A stretch of DNA of 64,000 nt. It comes from an uncultured Bacteroides sp. (GTDB lineage: Bacteria > Bacteroidota > Bacteroidia > Bacteroidales > Bacteroidaceae). Shown here piece by piece: positions 17,737 through 27,670 of this stretch; the first letter of the stretch is position 1; each line of letters opens with the position of its first letter. The translations under genes were made by a program, and so were the position numbers. The DNA is taken from contig UQVZ01000020.1 in assembly GCA_900544675.1 (NCBI GenBank), forward strand, positions 1 to 64,000. Direction: 5' to 3'. The notes beneath the pieces were generated by a model. The model did not search any database, had not been told where the DNA came from, and saw only the letters and a program-made list of their open reading frames with translations.

Positions 17737-19692
17737 TCAATAAGCAAGTGTGCGCTTCTGTCCGTCTACCGAGACTTCAATACGAGACTCACCGATGAAA
17801 CGCGCCTTTATCTTCGGCGCTTTTTCGGGCAAGCGATAAGGACAGATGACGGTAATGTAACGTAAGGGTTCCGATGTCTTCGGGGTGTTCATCGATACGG
17901 AAGTACGCTCGGTACGCTGGCGGTAAGCGGTTGAATACCAACCCTCTTCCTCCTTCAGCACCGTATGGAGGGGTGCAAAGCACTGGAGCTTGACCTGCAC
18001 ATCTCCCTCGAAGGCGGACGAAAGCGTCAAGTGCTCAGGGTCGATGTTCACATTCCCATCGCACAGATGCCAGTTCAGATTGACGGTACCCGTGGCATCG
18101 CCCAGCGCCTCGTCTACTATCACGAAGTACGAACCCTCGATAAAAAAGAACGTGCGCCGATGCATCAGACCCTTGTAGCTTTCGTGTTCGGTAACCAAAG
18201 ATTGCACTTCGCCTTCGGGTTGCCAACCCTTCGTGTGCGAAACGCGGTCTTCCAAGTTCTTCCCGTCCAGTGTCAGGGTGTTGTGCGAAGCGGTACGGCG
18301 GAACCAGTTGCGCAGGCGGGTCACTTCCTCATCACCCTCGTACACATACGAACCCGAGTCGGGGAACAAGTTCTTACCCTGCACCCAAAGCTCGAACGTG
18401 CCGTTATCGGGCTGGCTATGCCATTCTCCCGCCGGACCTGCTTTGATAATCATTACCGTGGCATCCATGTTCCACCCGTTGCGGAAAGCGAAAAAGCCCG
18501 AGTCGAGGAAGCCTTTCGAGAGGTTGGCGGGCGGAAGTCCTTCCTTTCCTTCGGTGGCGAAATACCGTATCTGAGCATTGTCGGGGAAGAGTTTTGACCA
18601 CGACTGGTATCGCCTAAGCTCCGTCCGCCGGTCGCTCCGCTTGGCATCGCTGAAGCAAGGATTCACATAGTCGGGATAACAAAGGTTCATGTAGAACACA
18701 ATCATCGACTCAACAGTGTCCACATAGCTCTGTGGAAACTCCGACCGGAAACCGTTCACATCCGCCATGCGCAATGCCTTGCAGAAGATATCGATGCACG
18801 CCGGGTGGTAATGTAAGTCCAGTTCATACTGCCCTCCATCGGGATAAACCTGTTTCTTGATTTCGCAGTTCAAGATGTCGATGCCGCTCTTACGCCACCC
18901 TGCCGCCTCTTTAAACTCTGGGAAGAAAGCCCCTGCATAGAGCACCCGTTGCGCCTCAAAGAGCAGGTGATTGCCCTCTGCCGAGTAGTTTTGCATCACG
19001 TGCAGGGCGTGTTTATGATAATTGACCAAAAACTCCGTAAGGAATGCCGGCGTAAACGAAGGCGAAGGCAAGAAGAGCAGGAACTGGTTGATTTGATCCT
19101 GCAAACGGTGGCTCGCCTCCAATGGCCGCCAGGCGAAACGCACGTTCTCTGCATCACCCTTTGCCTCGTTCTGCAATTCATAGAGGTTCTTGGGTATCTC
19201 CGTCAAGGGGTTCTTCACTATCCAGTCGGTATACTGAAACACCCACTCGCGAGCATACTTCTCGTCTCCCGTCAGGCGATATGCCTTTCCCATGGGCGTA
19301 AACCATTTGTGCCGGTGCAATTGCCAGCGCAATTCATTGTCCTGCACAGGCCAATAGCGCCAGTTGATGTCTTTCCCGTAATTGAACGGAGGCTGGTATC
19401 CGTCGTGCACGTAAAAAGTATGTTCCAGCGCATCATCCGCCCACTTGCGTTCACGCTCGCTCAGCGAAAGGTGTTCCAAATCCAGGTCGGGCGTAGACAC
19501 ACCCGTCCGTAAACGGTAATAAGCCAATAATTCTTCGGCAGCACGGAGCGTATCGCCTACTTGGCAAGCCGTCTTTACTTTCTCCAAACCGGGATAGTCC
19601 AAGTTCAGCAGCTCAAAGGCACTCCGGTCAAGCACCTGTGCCTGCACCAAGGTTGCCCATAAACAAAGACAAATTATCCAATATTTTTTCAT
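17737..19692 (-). CDS. PL12 heparin/heparan-sulfate lyase (heparinase III type)
   Basis: This 651-residue protein has a type I signal peptide (residues 1-18, ...LVQAQ), so it is periplasmic. An N-terminal heparinase II/III alpha-toroid is followed by a beta-sandwich Hepar_II_III domain. Asn241 lies in the SAEGNHLLFEAQR motif and Tyr295 in YELDLHYHP. Their 54-residue spacing equals that of the catalytic Asn240/Tyr294 pair I recall for Pedobacter heparinase III. Family members cleave low-sulfated heparan sulfate by beta-elimination. It follows susD by about 180 bp with a hairpin between, and no repeat array is seen ahead of it, so it may be read from the susC promoter. PL12 assignment is fairly sure; the exact substrate is inferred. 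Confidence 0.85.
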   Translation of the reverse strand: MKKYWIICLCLWATLVQAQVLDRSAFELLNLDYPGLEKVKTACQVGDTLRAAEELLAYYRLRTGVSTPDLDLEHLSLSERERKWADDALEHTFYVHDGYQPPFNYGKDINWRYWPVQDNELRWQLHRHKWFTPMGKAYRLTGDEKYAREWVFQYTDWIVKNPLTEIPKNLYELQNEAKGDAENVRFAWRPLEASHRLQDQINQFLLFLPSPSFTPAFLTEFLVNYHKHALHVMQNYSAEGNHLLFEAQRVLYAGAFFPEFKEAAGWRKSGIDILNCEIKKQVYPDGGQYELDLHYHPACIDIFCKALRMADVNGFRSEFPQSYVDTVESMIVFYMNLCYPDYVNPCFSDAKRSDRRTELRRYQSWSKLFPDNAQIRYFATEGKEGLPPANLSKGFLDSGFFAFRNGWNMDATVMIIKAGPAGEWHSQPDNGTFELWVQGKNLFPDSGSYVYEGDEEVTRLRNWFRRTASHNTLTLDGKNLEDRVSHTKGWQPEGEVQSLVTEHESYKGLMHRRTFFFIEGSYFVIVDEALGDATGTVNLNWHLCDGNVNIDPEHLTLSSAFEGDVQVKLQCFAPLHTVLKEEEGWYSTAYRQRTERTSVSMNTPKTSEPLRYITVICPYRLPEKAPKIKARFIGESRIEVSVDGQKRTLAY

Positions 19693-19712
19693 TATTGTTC
19701 CTTTCTATAAAA

Positions 19713-19749
19713 CCGGAGAAGCCTTGCTCAAAGGCAAGACTTCTACCGG
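19713..19749 (-). repeat. Hairpin in the PL12 leader
   Basis: An imperfect 15-bp inverted repeat (CCGGAGAAG...CTTCTACCGG, with one bulge and one mismatch) sits 21 bp upstream of the PL12 start codon. Inside it, minus-strand TGCCTTTG at 19736-19729 is a one-mismatch -7 element. It could be a promoter-embedded operator or a leader hairpin. Evidence does not separate these. Confidence 0.4.
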
Positions 19750-19799
19750 AAAACAGCACTTATATATATGAAACCTACTAAAAACCTATTTAAGCGAAG

Positions 19800-19864
19800 A
19801 ATGAAAAATCAAGAATGAGGAATCGTTTCATCCACACAGCACTCTTCATTCCTCATTTTTCATT
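19800..19864 (-). terminator. Word-repeat hairpin after susD
   Basis: Inverted arms built from GAATGA/AATGAAAAAT words flank a 20-nt loop directly after the SusD stop codon. It probably reduces readthrough into the PL12 gene. Confidence 0.45.
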
Positions 19865-19869
19865 GACTG

Positions 19870-21564
19870 TTAGTATCCCGGATTATTCTTTCCTTCTAAC
19901 CGGGGGTTGCTTTGTATCTCTACCAACGGGATAGGAAGCAATTCATTCTTCCCATCCACAAAGTTCTGATATGCCGGATAAGCGGCATTGCCTCCCCGAT
20001 TGTTCACTGAACTCTGCTCGCCGAAGAGACGGAGCGCATCACCTAAAACGCCCCAACGGATAAGGTCAAACTTACGCTGTCCTTCGAATGCCAATTCGAA
20101 ACCGCGTTCCCAATACAAAGCTGTACGGAAACGTCCTTGCGCCGAGCCGTCATCAATGAACGGCAGGTCGTGTGTTGCCTTACGTGTCTTCATCAGCTCC
20201 TCATAGTTGCCGTCGGTGTATTCTGTAGCCCCTGCACGGGCACGCACTTGATTCAGCAACCTCCATGCCTCGGTGGTATTGCCTGTTTCATTATAAGCCT
20301 CAGCAGCCATCAGCACGACATCGGCATAACGCAGTACACAATAATTCACATCACCGTAATTCATATTCTTGTTCCATGTTTCGGAAGGCATCCATTCCCG
20401 ACGCCATTTGCCCGGATACCACGAACCGGCATTACGCTCCTGCTTTACGTGCTTCATGCTGTCCGCATTCCAAATGAATCGGTAAGTACAAATGCTCACA
20501 TCGCGGCGTACATCAGTCTCTTCGAAAAAATCACGCCATTCAGGTACCACGATAAAGAATCCGTTGGCACGCCCCATGTAGTTCGACATTTCCGAAGTAG
20601 GCACCCCTTGCACTTCGGCCACCGATGGACCATTATAGATTCCCCATGCCCCGCCATTGCGTGCGCCTTGCTGGTGGAAGAAGGCGATTTCAAAGATGCT
20701 TTCTTTCGAGTCGAGCACATCTTCCGAGAAGTTCTTAAACAGTTGTTCGTATCCTTCATCACAGAAACCGTGATAACCGTTTGCCTGCATAGCTTCCCAT
20801 TCGGCAATAGCGGCATTAAAATACTCGGCACGTTTCGTGTCATCAGGGCGTGTCAATTGTCCGTCTGTTTGCAGGCTATAGCCAGCACGTTGCAGGTAGA
20901 CACGCATCAACATGGCGCGTGCCGCTCCCTGCGTTGCCCGTTCAGGACTGGAGCCTGCGGTTGCCCATGGCAGATGTTCCTTGGCGAAGTTCAAATCCTC
21001 AATAATCTGGTCGTAAATCTCTTCCCGGCTGACCCGTCCGCCGAAGGCTTCTTCATAATTGGCCGTATAGTTGGTCTTGAATGGCACGTCGCCCCAATAC
21101 TTCACCAGGTCGAACGCCAAGAAAGCACGCAAGAAACGGGCTTCGGCATCCAATTCTTGCAGGTTCTCGCTTTCGGCATAGCCGGGCATGTTCACAATGC
21201 CGTCTATCGCCATATTGGCACGGTCGATACCTTGGTATTTCAATTGCCAGAGCACTTCCACCCATTCGTTGGTGGAGGTGACACGATAGTGCACCATGTC
21301 GTGTATCGTATTGTCAGAGTGGGTACGTGAAGTGTAATACATATCATCAGATGCCTGTCCTGCCATCTCATACCAGCCATAGTGACGATAGTCGGAAATA
21401 GAGTTGTAGATGCCCATTACTGCCATATCGGCATTAGCCTCCGAATCGAAGAACGTATCTTTATCGTAACTTGAATTGGGCTTTTCGGTCAACATATCCT
21501 CACAAGAAGGAAGCATGCTCAAAGTCAAGGCTGTTATTGCAAAAGCGAAAAATTGTTTTTTCAT
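19870..21564 (-). CDS. SusD/RagB-family surface glycan-binding lipoprotein
   Basis: This 564-residue lipoprotein starts at ATG 21564 (MKKQFFAFAITALTL...LPSCED). The longer frame begins at a TTG inside the SusC-SusD gap. The lipobox Cys is near residue 19. It has the SusD-like N-terminal region (FFDSEANADMAVMGIYNSI) and the C-terminal RagB/SusD part (YWERGFELAFEGQRKFDLIRWG). It caps the SusC barrel at the cell surface and delivers oligosaccharide to it. It lies 30 bp after susC, in the fixed SusC-SusD order. Confidence 0.95.
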   Translation of the reverse strand: MKKQFFAFAITALTLSMLPSCEDMLTEKPNSSYDKDTFFDSEANADMAVMGIYNSISDYRHYGWYEMAGQASDDMYYTSRTHSDNTIHDMVHYRVTSTNEWVEVLWQLKYQGIDRANMAIDGIVNMPGYAESENLQELDAEARFLRAFLAFDLVKYWGDVPFKTNYTANYEEAFGGRVSREEIYDQIIEDLNFAKEHLPWATAGSSPERATQGAARAMLMRVYLQRAGYSLQTDGQLTRPDDTKRAEYFNAAIAEWEAMQANGYHGFCDEGYEQLFKNFSEDVLDSKESIFEIAFFHQQGARNGGAWGIYNGPSVAEVQGVPTSEMSNYMGRANGFFIVVPEWRDFFEETDVRRDVSICTYRFIWNADSMKHVKQERNAGSWYPGKWRREWMPSETWNKNMNYGDVNYCVLRYADVVLMAAEAYNETGNTTEAWRLLNQVRARAGATEYTDGNYEELMKTRKATHDLPFIDDGSAQGRFRTALYWERGFELAFEGQRKFDLIRWGVLGDALRLFGEQSSVNNRGGNAAYPAYQNFVDGKNELLPIPLVEIQSNPRLEGKNNPGY

Positions 21565-21594
21565 ATCTGTGGTCAAAGATTTGAAGTTAATATA

Positions 21595-24500
21595 TCAGAA
21601 TGCTACATTCACACCAAAGATAAACGAACGGCTGCGCGGATAAGCCCCGAAGTCCACACCCGGAGTCAGCGGGCTGCGCATATTCGACACTTCGGGGTCG
21701 AAGCCGCTATATGGTGTCCATGTCGCCAAGTTGTAGCCCGTAGCATACAGCCGCAACTTGCTCAGTCCAAGTTTCGTAATCAGCTTTTTGGGGAAACTAT
21801 ATCCTAATGTAATATTGGTCAGTTTCAAGAACGAAGCGTCTTCCACGCCCCATGAATGAATGTACTTATCACCCTCCTCATTATCGCGAAACGAAGCCAC
21901 CGTCTTTCCGGCATTCATTGTGGCAAGCTCCTCGGGGTCGGTCACCACTTCGCCTTGCGCATTAACGGTCATCCAGCGTTCCGAACTGTTCATAATATCC
22001 AAAGCATTGTTGTTTTGACGACCCACCTTGCTATTTATCAGCTTGGTAGCATTCAGCACATCGTTGCCATAGCTATAAGTAAGGAAGATGCTCAGGTCGA
22101 AGCCTTTGTAGGTGAAATTATTGTTCAAACCGCCATAGAAGGTCGGAGTGGCATTACCGATAACGGTTTTGTCATTCTCATCAATGACTCCGTTCTTATC
22201 CAAGTCTTTAAACTTCCAATGTCCGGGCTGTACACCAATCTGGTTGGCAGAAGAAGCGACTCCTTCTTTCAAGGTATAGGTCTGCGTAGCGGCATCGTAA
22301 TTAAAGTCATCTACTTGGTACAAACCTTCTGTCACGTATCCATAGAATTGTCCCAACGGCTCACCCACGGCGATACGGTGCGTGCTTTGGTTGTAACCGA
22401 ACTGTGCTTCGTACAGCTGCACTTGTTCACCGGTCAGTTCCAACACCTTATTCTTATAGTGTGAGAAAGTCAACGTAGTGGTCCAGTTGAAATCTTTCTT
22501 CGCGATGTTGACTGTATTGATAGTCAGGTCCACACCCACGTTTTTCGTTTCACCAGCGTTTACCATCATCGTGGTATAACCCGAAGAGTAAGGCAATTGC
22601 GCGCTCAGCAACAGGTCGCTACTTCGGTTGATATAAAATTCAGGTGAGATGGTAATGCGTTGGTCCAGAAAACCAAAATCAATACCTAAGTTAAATGTCT
22701 TGTTGGCTTCCCATTTCAGGTCTTCGTTCGGAATCTGCATAGAGGCATAGCCCGGCACCAGTTGTCCTCCCATCGCCGTATTGAGCGAAGAAAGCAATGC
22801 CAAGCTGTTATAGCTTCCGATACGATTGTTGCCGGCAAGACCATAGCCGATGCGGAACTTCAGGTCGGAGAAGATATTCAGCTTCTTGATGAACTCTTCT
22901 TCGCCCAAACGCCATGCGGCCGATACAGCGGGGAAATAGCCCCACTTATTGTCCTTGCTGAACTTGGAAGAACCATCGGCACGCATCGTCGCACTGAACA
23001 GGTATTTATCCTTGAAATCATAATTGACACGGGCAAAGAACGAAATCAGATTATCGTCATCATTCACAAAACTATCCGAATTGGTCGGTGTGCCCAGCCC
23101 CATATCGTCTAATTGGAACTCGTCGGTAGGCAAGTTGCCCACTTCGGTCAATACATAACGCTCCCAACGATGCACGTATTCCTGCCCTGCCTGTATCATG
23201 AGGTGATGTTTCTTCTGGAACCGTTTATCGAAAGTGAATACGTTCGAAGTAGAAAAGCTTCCGTCTTCCGTATTACGGACACTACCATAGATACCGTTTC
23301 TCAATCCCATAATGGATTCATCACCGTAAAACAATTCACGGCGCTGCGTGCGGTAACGCATCCCAGTCGTATTCCGGAAAGTAAAGCCTTTGAAGAATGT
23401 ATACGTAAATCCTCCGTTTACTTGCAAAGTACGTATCTCGCGGTCGTCCTTTTCCTCGGCTGCATTGACCAACGGGTTCTGCACCACGTTGCCTGATTCG
23501 TCTACCAACAACGGATCGCGTCCAGCCAGCAGTTCTTCATCACTTCCTTGAATACCGATTGTGGGACGATATTGCAGGATTTGCGCCATTTTGTTGAAAC
23601 GTGCATCAGTGGAACTTCCGTTCTCGGTCGTTCCGTTTCCGGCAACACCTGCACCCCAAATGTTACGCTGGTCGAACTGGAAACGGGCGTTGACACGCAA
23701 CTTATCGTTCACCTTGCCATCTACGTTCAAGGACAAGTTATGGCGTTCGCTTCCGCTATATACCATTGCGCCTTCGTCTTTATTGTAACTGTATGCCATA
23801 CCATACTTGATACGGTCACTACCGCCGTTTACTCCCACACGATAGTTCTGTGTAACGGTAGTGCTGCCCATCGTCAGGTCTTGCCAGTCCAGTCCGCGAT
23901 TGGCATAATTTTCATGTATTTCCAAGAAACTGCCATAAAGATTCTGCCAAGCAGGCATTTGTGCAGCAGGGTCTGTAGCCCACCCTAGTGTACGCTCATA
24001 ATCAGCAAGTACGAACTCTTCGGTACTGAGCACGTCCAGCTTATTCGCCAATTTGCGCACGCCCGCGTAAGCGTCGAAAGTCACGGTAGCTTTTCCTCCG
24101 TCATCCTTTCCGCTTTTGGTCGTAATCAATACGACACCGTTTGCACCGCGCGCACCATAAATAGCGGTGGCGGAAGCGTCCTTCAAGACATCTATGCTTT
24201 CAATATCGGCCGGGTCAAGACTCGACATGCCGTCTTCAGTAGGGAATCCGTCAATAACGTAAAGAGGCTCGTTGCTTTGCGTAATGGAAATACCGCCACG
24301 TACCCGAATAGAAGCCTCGGCACCCGGCTGACCGTCGGTTTGGATTACCTGCACACCTGCCATACGTCCGGCTATCGCTTGCGCCATATCCGACACTGGC
24401 GTTTTCGTAAGCTCTTCCGCCTTCACCGAAGCCACCGAACCGGTCAAATCTTTTCGTTTCATCGTGGCATAACCTACTACGACCACCTCGTCCAACAATT

Positions 24501-24816
24501 GGTGGTCGGGCTGCAACGTGACGTTGATTTGCTTCCGCCCTTTGACGGGTACCTCAAGGGTTTTCATACCTATATAAGAGAAGACCAGCACATCTTTCGA
24601 TGCATTGCTGACCTGAATGGAGTAATTGCCGCTCATGTCGGTAATGGTACCGCCTTTCGCATTCTTAACAGTGATACTACCACCAATCACCTCCAGTCCT
24701 TCATTATCAATGACCTTTCCGGTCACGGTGAAGCCTTGCGCCCACCCGTTCATCACACCGGTAAAAAGTAAGAAGAAAGCAAACAGGATGCTCTTCATCG
24801 TTTTTGGTTTTTTCAT
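21595..24816 (-). CDS. SusC/RagA-family TonB-dependent oligosaccharide importer
   Basis: This 1073-residue outer-membrane protein has a signal peptide (to about residue 27, ...NGWAQ) and a carboxypeptidase-regulatory-like domain (about 30-105). These are followed by the TonB-box region DEVVVVGYATMKRKDLTGSVA, a plug domain (PLYVIDGFPTEDGMSSLDPADIESIDVLKDASATAIYGARGANGV) and a 22-strand barrel ending in VAF. It imports lyase products across the outer membrane using TonB energy. An alternative start is Met7 (24798). Its promoter has a -7 element, an inverted repeat and the four-unit array shared with three other genes of the locus. Confidence 0.96.
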   Translation of the reverse strand: MKKPKTMKSILFAFFLLFTGVMNGWAQGFTVTGKVIDNEGLEVIGGSITVKNAKGGTITDMSGNYSIQVSNASKDVLVFSYIGMKTLEVPVKGRKQINVTLQPDHQLLDEVVVVGYATMKRKDLTGSVASVKAEELTKTPVSDMAQAIAGRMAGVQVIQTDGQPGAEASIRVRGGISITQSNEPLYVIDGFPTEDGMSSLDPADIESIDVLKDASATAIYGARGANGVVLITTKSGKDDGGKATVTFDAYAGVRKLANKLDVLSTEEFVLADYERTLGWATDPAAQMPAWQNLYGSFLEIHENYANRGLDWQDLTMGSTTVTQNYRVGVNGGSDRIKYGMAYSYNKDEGAMVYSGSERHNLSLNVDGKVNDKLRVNARFQFDQRNIWGAGVAGNGTTENGSSTDARFNKMAQILQYRPTIGIQGSDEELLAGRDPLLVDESGNVVQNPLVNAAEEKDDREIRTLQVNGGFTYTFFKGFTFRNTTGMRYRTQRRELFYGDESIMGLRNGIYGSVRNTEDGSFSTSNVFTFDKRFQKKHHLMIQAGQEYVHRWERYVLTEVGNLPTDEFQLDDMGLGTPTNSDSFVNDDDNLISFFARVNYDFKDKYLFSATMRADGSSKFSKDNKWGYFPAVSAAWRLGEEEFIKKLNIFSDLKFRIGYGLAGNNRIGSYNSLALLSSLNTAMGGQLVPGYASMQIPNEDLKWEANKTFNLGIDFGFLDQRITISPEFYINRSSDLLLSAQLPYSSGYTTMMVNAGETKNVGVDLTINTVNIAKKDFNWTTTLTFSHYKNKVLELTGEQVQLYEAQFGYNQSTHRIAVGEPLGQFYGYVTEGLYQVDDFNYDAATQTYTLKEGVASSANQIGVQPGHWKFKDLDKNGVIDENDKTVIGNATPTFYGGLNNNFTYKGFDLSIFLTYSYGNDVLNATKLINSKVGRQNNNALDIMNSSERWMTVNAQGEVVTDPEELATMNAGKTVASFRDNEEGDKYIHSWGVEDASFLKLTNITLGYSFPKKLITKLGLSKLRLYATGYNLATWTPYSGFDPEVSNMRSPLTPGVDFGAYPRSRSFIFGVNVAF

Positions 24817-24863
24817 GATATTTTTTTTAAAAGATAACTAAATGTTTTTGTTTTTACTATCGA

Positions 24864-24970
24864 CAAAGATAGCGGGAGAAAACGGACCAGCCGTTTTCTC
24901 CCGTTAAAAACAATTACAATTACCAATAAAAATATTTCAATTCTGTGCAAGACAGTTTCAAATTCGTTTA
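24864..24970 (-). promoter_or_regulatory. susC promoter with inverted repeat and four-unit array
   Basis: The minus-strand -7 is TATCTTTG at 24871-24864. A perfect 13-bp inverted repeat (24873-24885 and 24891-24903, CGGGAGAAAACGG) abuts it where a -33 would be, and no -33 TTTG exists. Units start (plus strand) at 24894 TTTTCTCCCGTTAA, 24915 TACAATTACCAATA, 24936 TTCAATTCTGTGCA and 24957 TTCAAATTCGTTTA, all spaced 21 bp. The first again starts 23 bp past the -7. The inverted repeat may instead be the terminator of the upstream lyase gene. Confidence 0.6.
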
Positions 24971-27523
24971 AAAACCCCTCCTTGTAGCTATCGGAGCACG
25001 ATCGGTCATCTCCATCACCTGATATTCGCCATTGGTTTCATCGTAAAGCAGAGACGAATCTGGAGCTTGACGGGAATAAGGCATCCCGTTAATTTTGGGA
25101 GTTTCCTCGCCATAGCTGAACACTACCGGTTCTGTCTGGTGATGCACCGTCAGCCGGGGATGGGCGGAAGCATCCAGTTCGGCTTCCACCGTCCAGTTGC
25201 CCCAAGTAAAGGTATTTCCTTCCCTGCGGATGATATACGGGCTATCGCCTGCATCGCACACCTGAATAATAGCCAAATAACGTGTGGCCGACTGATTATC
25301 CGTACAAGCCGTCAGGTGCCATTGGTTGGGATATTCCGCTCCCGACGTGGCCGGAGGCACCACAAATTGGTCAGTCTGTGATAAGGTCATGGATTCATTG
25401 CCAAACAACTGGGTCGTGGCAAAAAAGTCTCCTTCCGTATCGGCAGTACTCAGCAAGCGATCTTCTGTTTCGATGTTGAACCGGGTAGGACTATGCAACA
25501 GCCAATCCCAACGGACCGCCTCTGAGGCTTCCAGTTCGTCATAGATAAGTACCGTGTGCGGATGTAACATCAGAATATGCCGGCGGTATCGGATAAGCGG
25601 AGTCTCACCGAATCCGTTATCGGGGGTCTGCGTGATGCCTGCCAAGGCAAAGTAATTCACCCACATTGGGTCATCACTAATGCCGCAATAAGCATGCGAA
25701 GCATCACCTAGCGCATAACTGATATGATTCCCGCCCAACGCACGGACGATGCTGCCGTATCCCTTGGTGGAATAAGGCTGCCCGATACCGTTCACCAGAA
25801 TGGTATTGTGGGCACGAGTGTGGCGATACGACATCAGGTTGTGCGCATCGGCAAACGCTTGGTAATATCCCGTGCTGCGGTACACGTCCTTTCCTTTATA
25901 TAACAGGTTGAAGGCGTTCTGGCTCGCCGTGGTATGGCTTCCCGAACCGAACGTACTGGAACGGAACTCTAAAGCAAGGTCGTGTTCCGTATCGCCCAAA
26001 TGGCTGTGCATCGACACCTCGCCCGCATCGGTATACCATACCATCTTTGCCGCCGTTTCGGGCAATGCCGATTCGTAAGTACGGTTGGAGCACATGCGGT
26101 ACAGGCGTAACTCGTAATCCTGTCGCACCAGCGACTGACATGCTCCGGCATACCACCCGGCGTATGCGTCACCCGTCTCCCGTGCCAGGTAATCGGCAAA
26201 TGCCGCAACCAAACGGTTCGGTTCGTCGTAACGTTCACTTTGATCGCCGAAGCCGGGACTTTTCGAATCAGGCGGATTGGTATAGGCAAGAGCTCTTCCC
26301 GCATTACGGTACCATGGATGTTGCAGAAAATCGCACCGGGCAATGTACGAGAAGAGGGCGGGCATATAGGCGAGTGTCTTCACATTAGCAGGGAAATAGC
26401 CCGTACCGTTGTGCCAGATGCCGTCGCGGTTGAAGCCGGAAGCGGGAGCACGTGCCGTCCAAAGCTCGTAATAATAACGCAGCATCGGAAGCACTTCATC
26501 GGCGTATGCCGATTTATCATAAAGCACGAAAGCCGTTTGGGTAGCAATACGCATATTCTGCTGCCAAAAGTGATTGTCGAAGAGTTGATTCTCTTCCGAC
26601 CCGCATTGCTCTCCATAAAAGTGGGTCAGCCCTCGCATCATGATTTCCTCGGCAGCTGCCCGTTGGGTGGCGGTCAGGCGGTCGTAAAGCAAATCATAAC
26701 CTGCTGCGTTCGCTAACATGATGGCCGAAGTGTCGAAGTTATCCGTAAAGAATTGCTCGTCAGTAGGAGGCATTGCCGCCATGGCATCGAGCAGTTCGAT
26801 GAGTTTGTCGGCATAGCGTTCGTCCTCAAGCAAGTAGTAAGCGTGATAAAGCCACGTGGCATACTGGCGCAACACGTCCGCATTGGCATACAAGTCCATT
26901 GTCGCATAATCGGCATCCATCGCCAACGAAGCACGCGCCGTCAGTTGGCGGTATTCGGGATGAGATGTCACATGCTGCTTTGCCTCTGCGATATACGGAT
27001 TAAGGAAGCAATACAGGCGGGGATGCACACGCGGGGCATTTTCCAAGAAGTCTTCGAACGGGGGAGTGACGAATACCGGAGTCTCCGCCTTCACTTCGAA
27101 CGGATAGGTGTCGCTCCACTCGCCGGGATTACCGCCCGTGGCATCGGTGCTGCGGAAACGCCAGTACCACGTGCCGGATTCCAATGCCCGGTGGAGGTTA
27201 TACATGCACCCGTCTTGCGGCGTACTGATTTCGGCATCCGCAAAGTCCTCGGTACGCGAAAGGGCATACTGCAGTTTCTCGCCCGTCTTCATGGATTCAG
27301 GCACAAGGAAAGGAGCCGGATTGACTATCAATTCGTTCGACAACTTGGGATAGGGCTGGGTACGTACCTTGTCCTGATAAGCGTCGGGATAAGTCACTTC
27401 GGGCTGCGGCACGCTCGGTTCCGGCTCTACCGCATCATCGGAACAGGCTTGGAAAGCCAGTCCGCAAGCTATCGCAACGCATATCGGCAAGCCGAAACGG
27501 AATAAAGGATAGGGTCTTTTCAT
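24968..27523 (-). CDS. Surface lipoprotein lyase, heparinase II/III-like (DUF4962 type)
   Basis: This 851-residue protein starts at ATG 27523, since the lipoprotein signal follows from there (...CGLAFQAC/SDDAVEPE, Cys27). Acidic residues right after Cys match the Bacteroides surface-export signal, so it is probably displayed outside. An N-terminal fibronectin-like/DUF4962 region (about 55-180) precedes an alpha-toroid (about 190-560) and a Hepar_II_III beta-domain with RAHNTILVNGIGQ and ILMLHPHTVLIYDELEASEA. It is a paralogue of the 866-residue lyase at 31421. Family could be PL15, PL33 or a neighbour; heparan, chondroitin or hyaluronan are all possible substrates. It lies upstream of susC and may be the endo-acting surface lyase of the locus. 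No clear promoter was found. Confidence 0.8.
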   Translation of the reverse strand: MKRPYPLFRFGLPICVAIACGLAFQACSDDAVEPEPSVPQPEVTYPDAYQDKVRTQPYPKLSNELIVNPAPFLVPESMKTGEKLQYALSRTEDFADAEISTPQDGCMYNLHRALESGTWYWRFRSTDATGGNPGEWSDTYPFEVKAETPVFVTPPFEDFLENAPRVHPRLYCFLNPYIAEAKQHVTSHPEYRQLTARASLAMDADYATMDLYANADVLRQYATWLYHAYYLLEDERYADKLIELLDAMAAMPPTDEQFFTDNFDTSAIMLANAAGYDLLYDRLTATQRAAAEEIMMRGLTHFYGEQCGSEENQLFDNHFWQQNMRIATQTAFVLYDKSAYADEVLPMLRYYYELWTARAPASGFNRDGIWHNGTGYFPANVKTLAYMPALFSYIARCDFLQHPWYRNAGRALAYTNPPDSKSPGFGDQSERYDEPNRLVAAFADYLARETGDAYAGWYAGACQSLVRQDYELRLYRMCSNRTYESALPETAAKMVWYTDAGEVSMHSHLGDTEHDLALEFRSSTFGSGSHTTASQNAFNLLYKGKDVYRSTGYYQAFADAHNLMSYRHTRAHNTILVNGIGQPYSTKGYGSIVRALGGNHISYALGDASHAYCGISDDPMWVNYFALAGITQTPDNGFGETPLIRYRRHILMLHPHTVLIYDELEASEAVRWDWLLHSPTRFNIETEDRLLSTADTEGDFFATTQLFGNESMTLSQTDQFVVPPATSGAEYPNQWHLTACTDNQSATRYLAIIQVCDAGDSPYIIRREGNTFTWGNWTVEAELDASAHPRLTVHHQTEPVVFSYGEETPKINGMPYSRQAPDSSLLYDETNGEYQVMEMTDRAPIATRRGF

Positions 27524-27670
27524 GGGTTTATTACAAAGAATAGAACAAAGGAGATAACTAACTAAATAACATGAGTTAACTGATGCGTTGAAGCAATATA
27601 ACTTCATACGTTGTACGATTACTAATCATGTTGCGTGAGCAATTATATGTAGTCAGAAACGATAAAAGTC

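Noticed and set aside
19729..19772. A regulator array ahead of PL12
   Set aside because: The sequence 23 bp past the possible -7 element (CTTATATATATGAA) does not match the unit, and no phased series follows.
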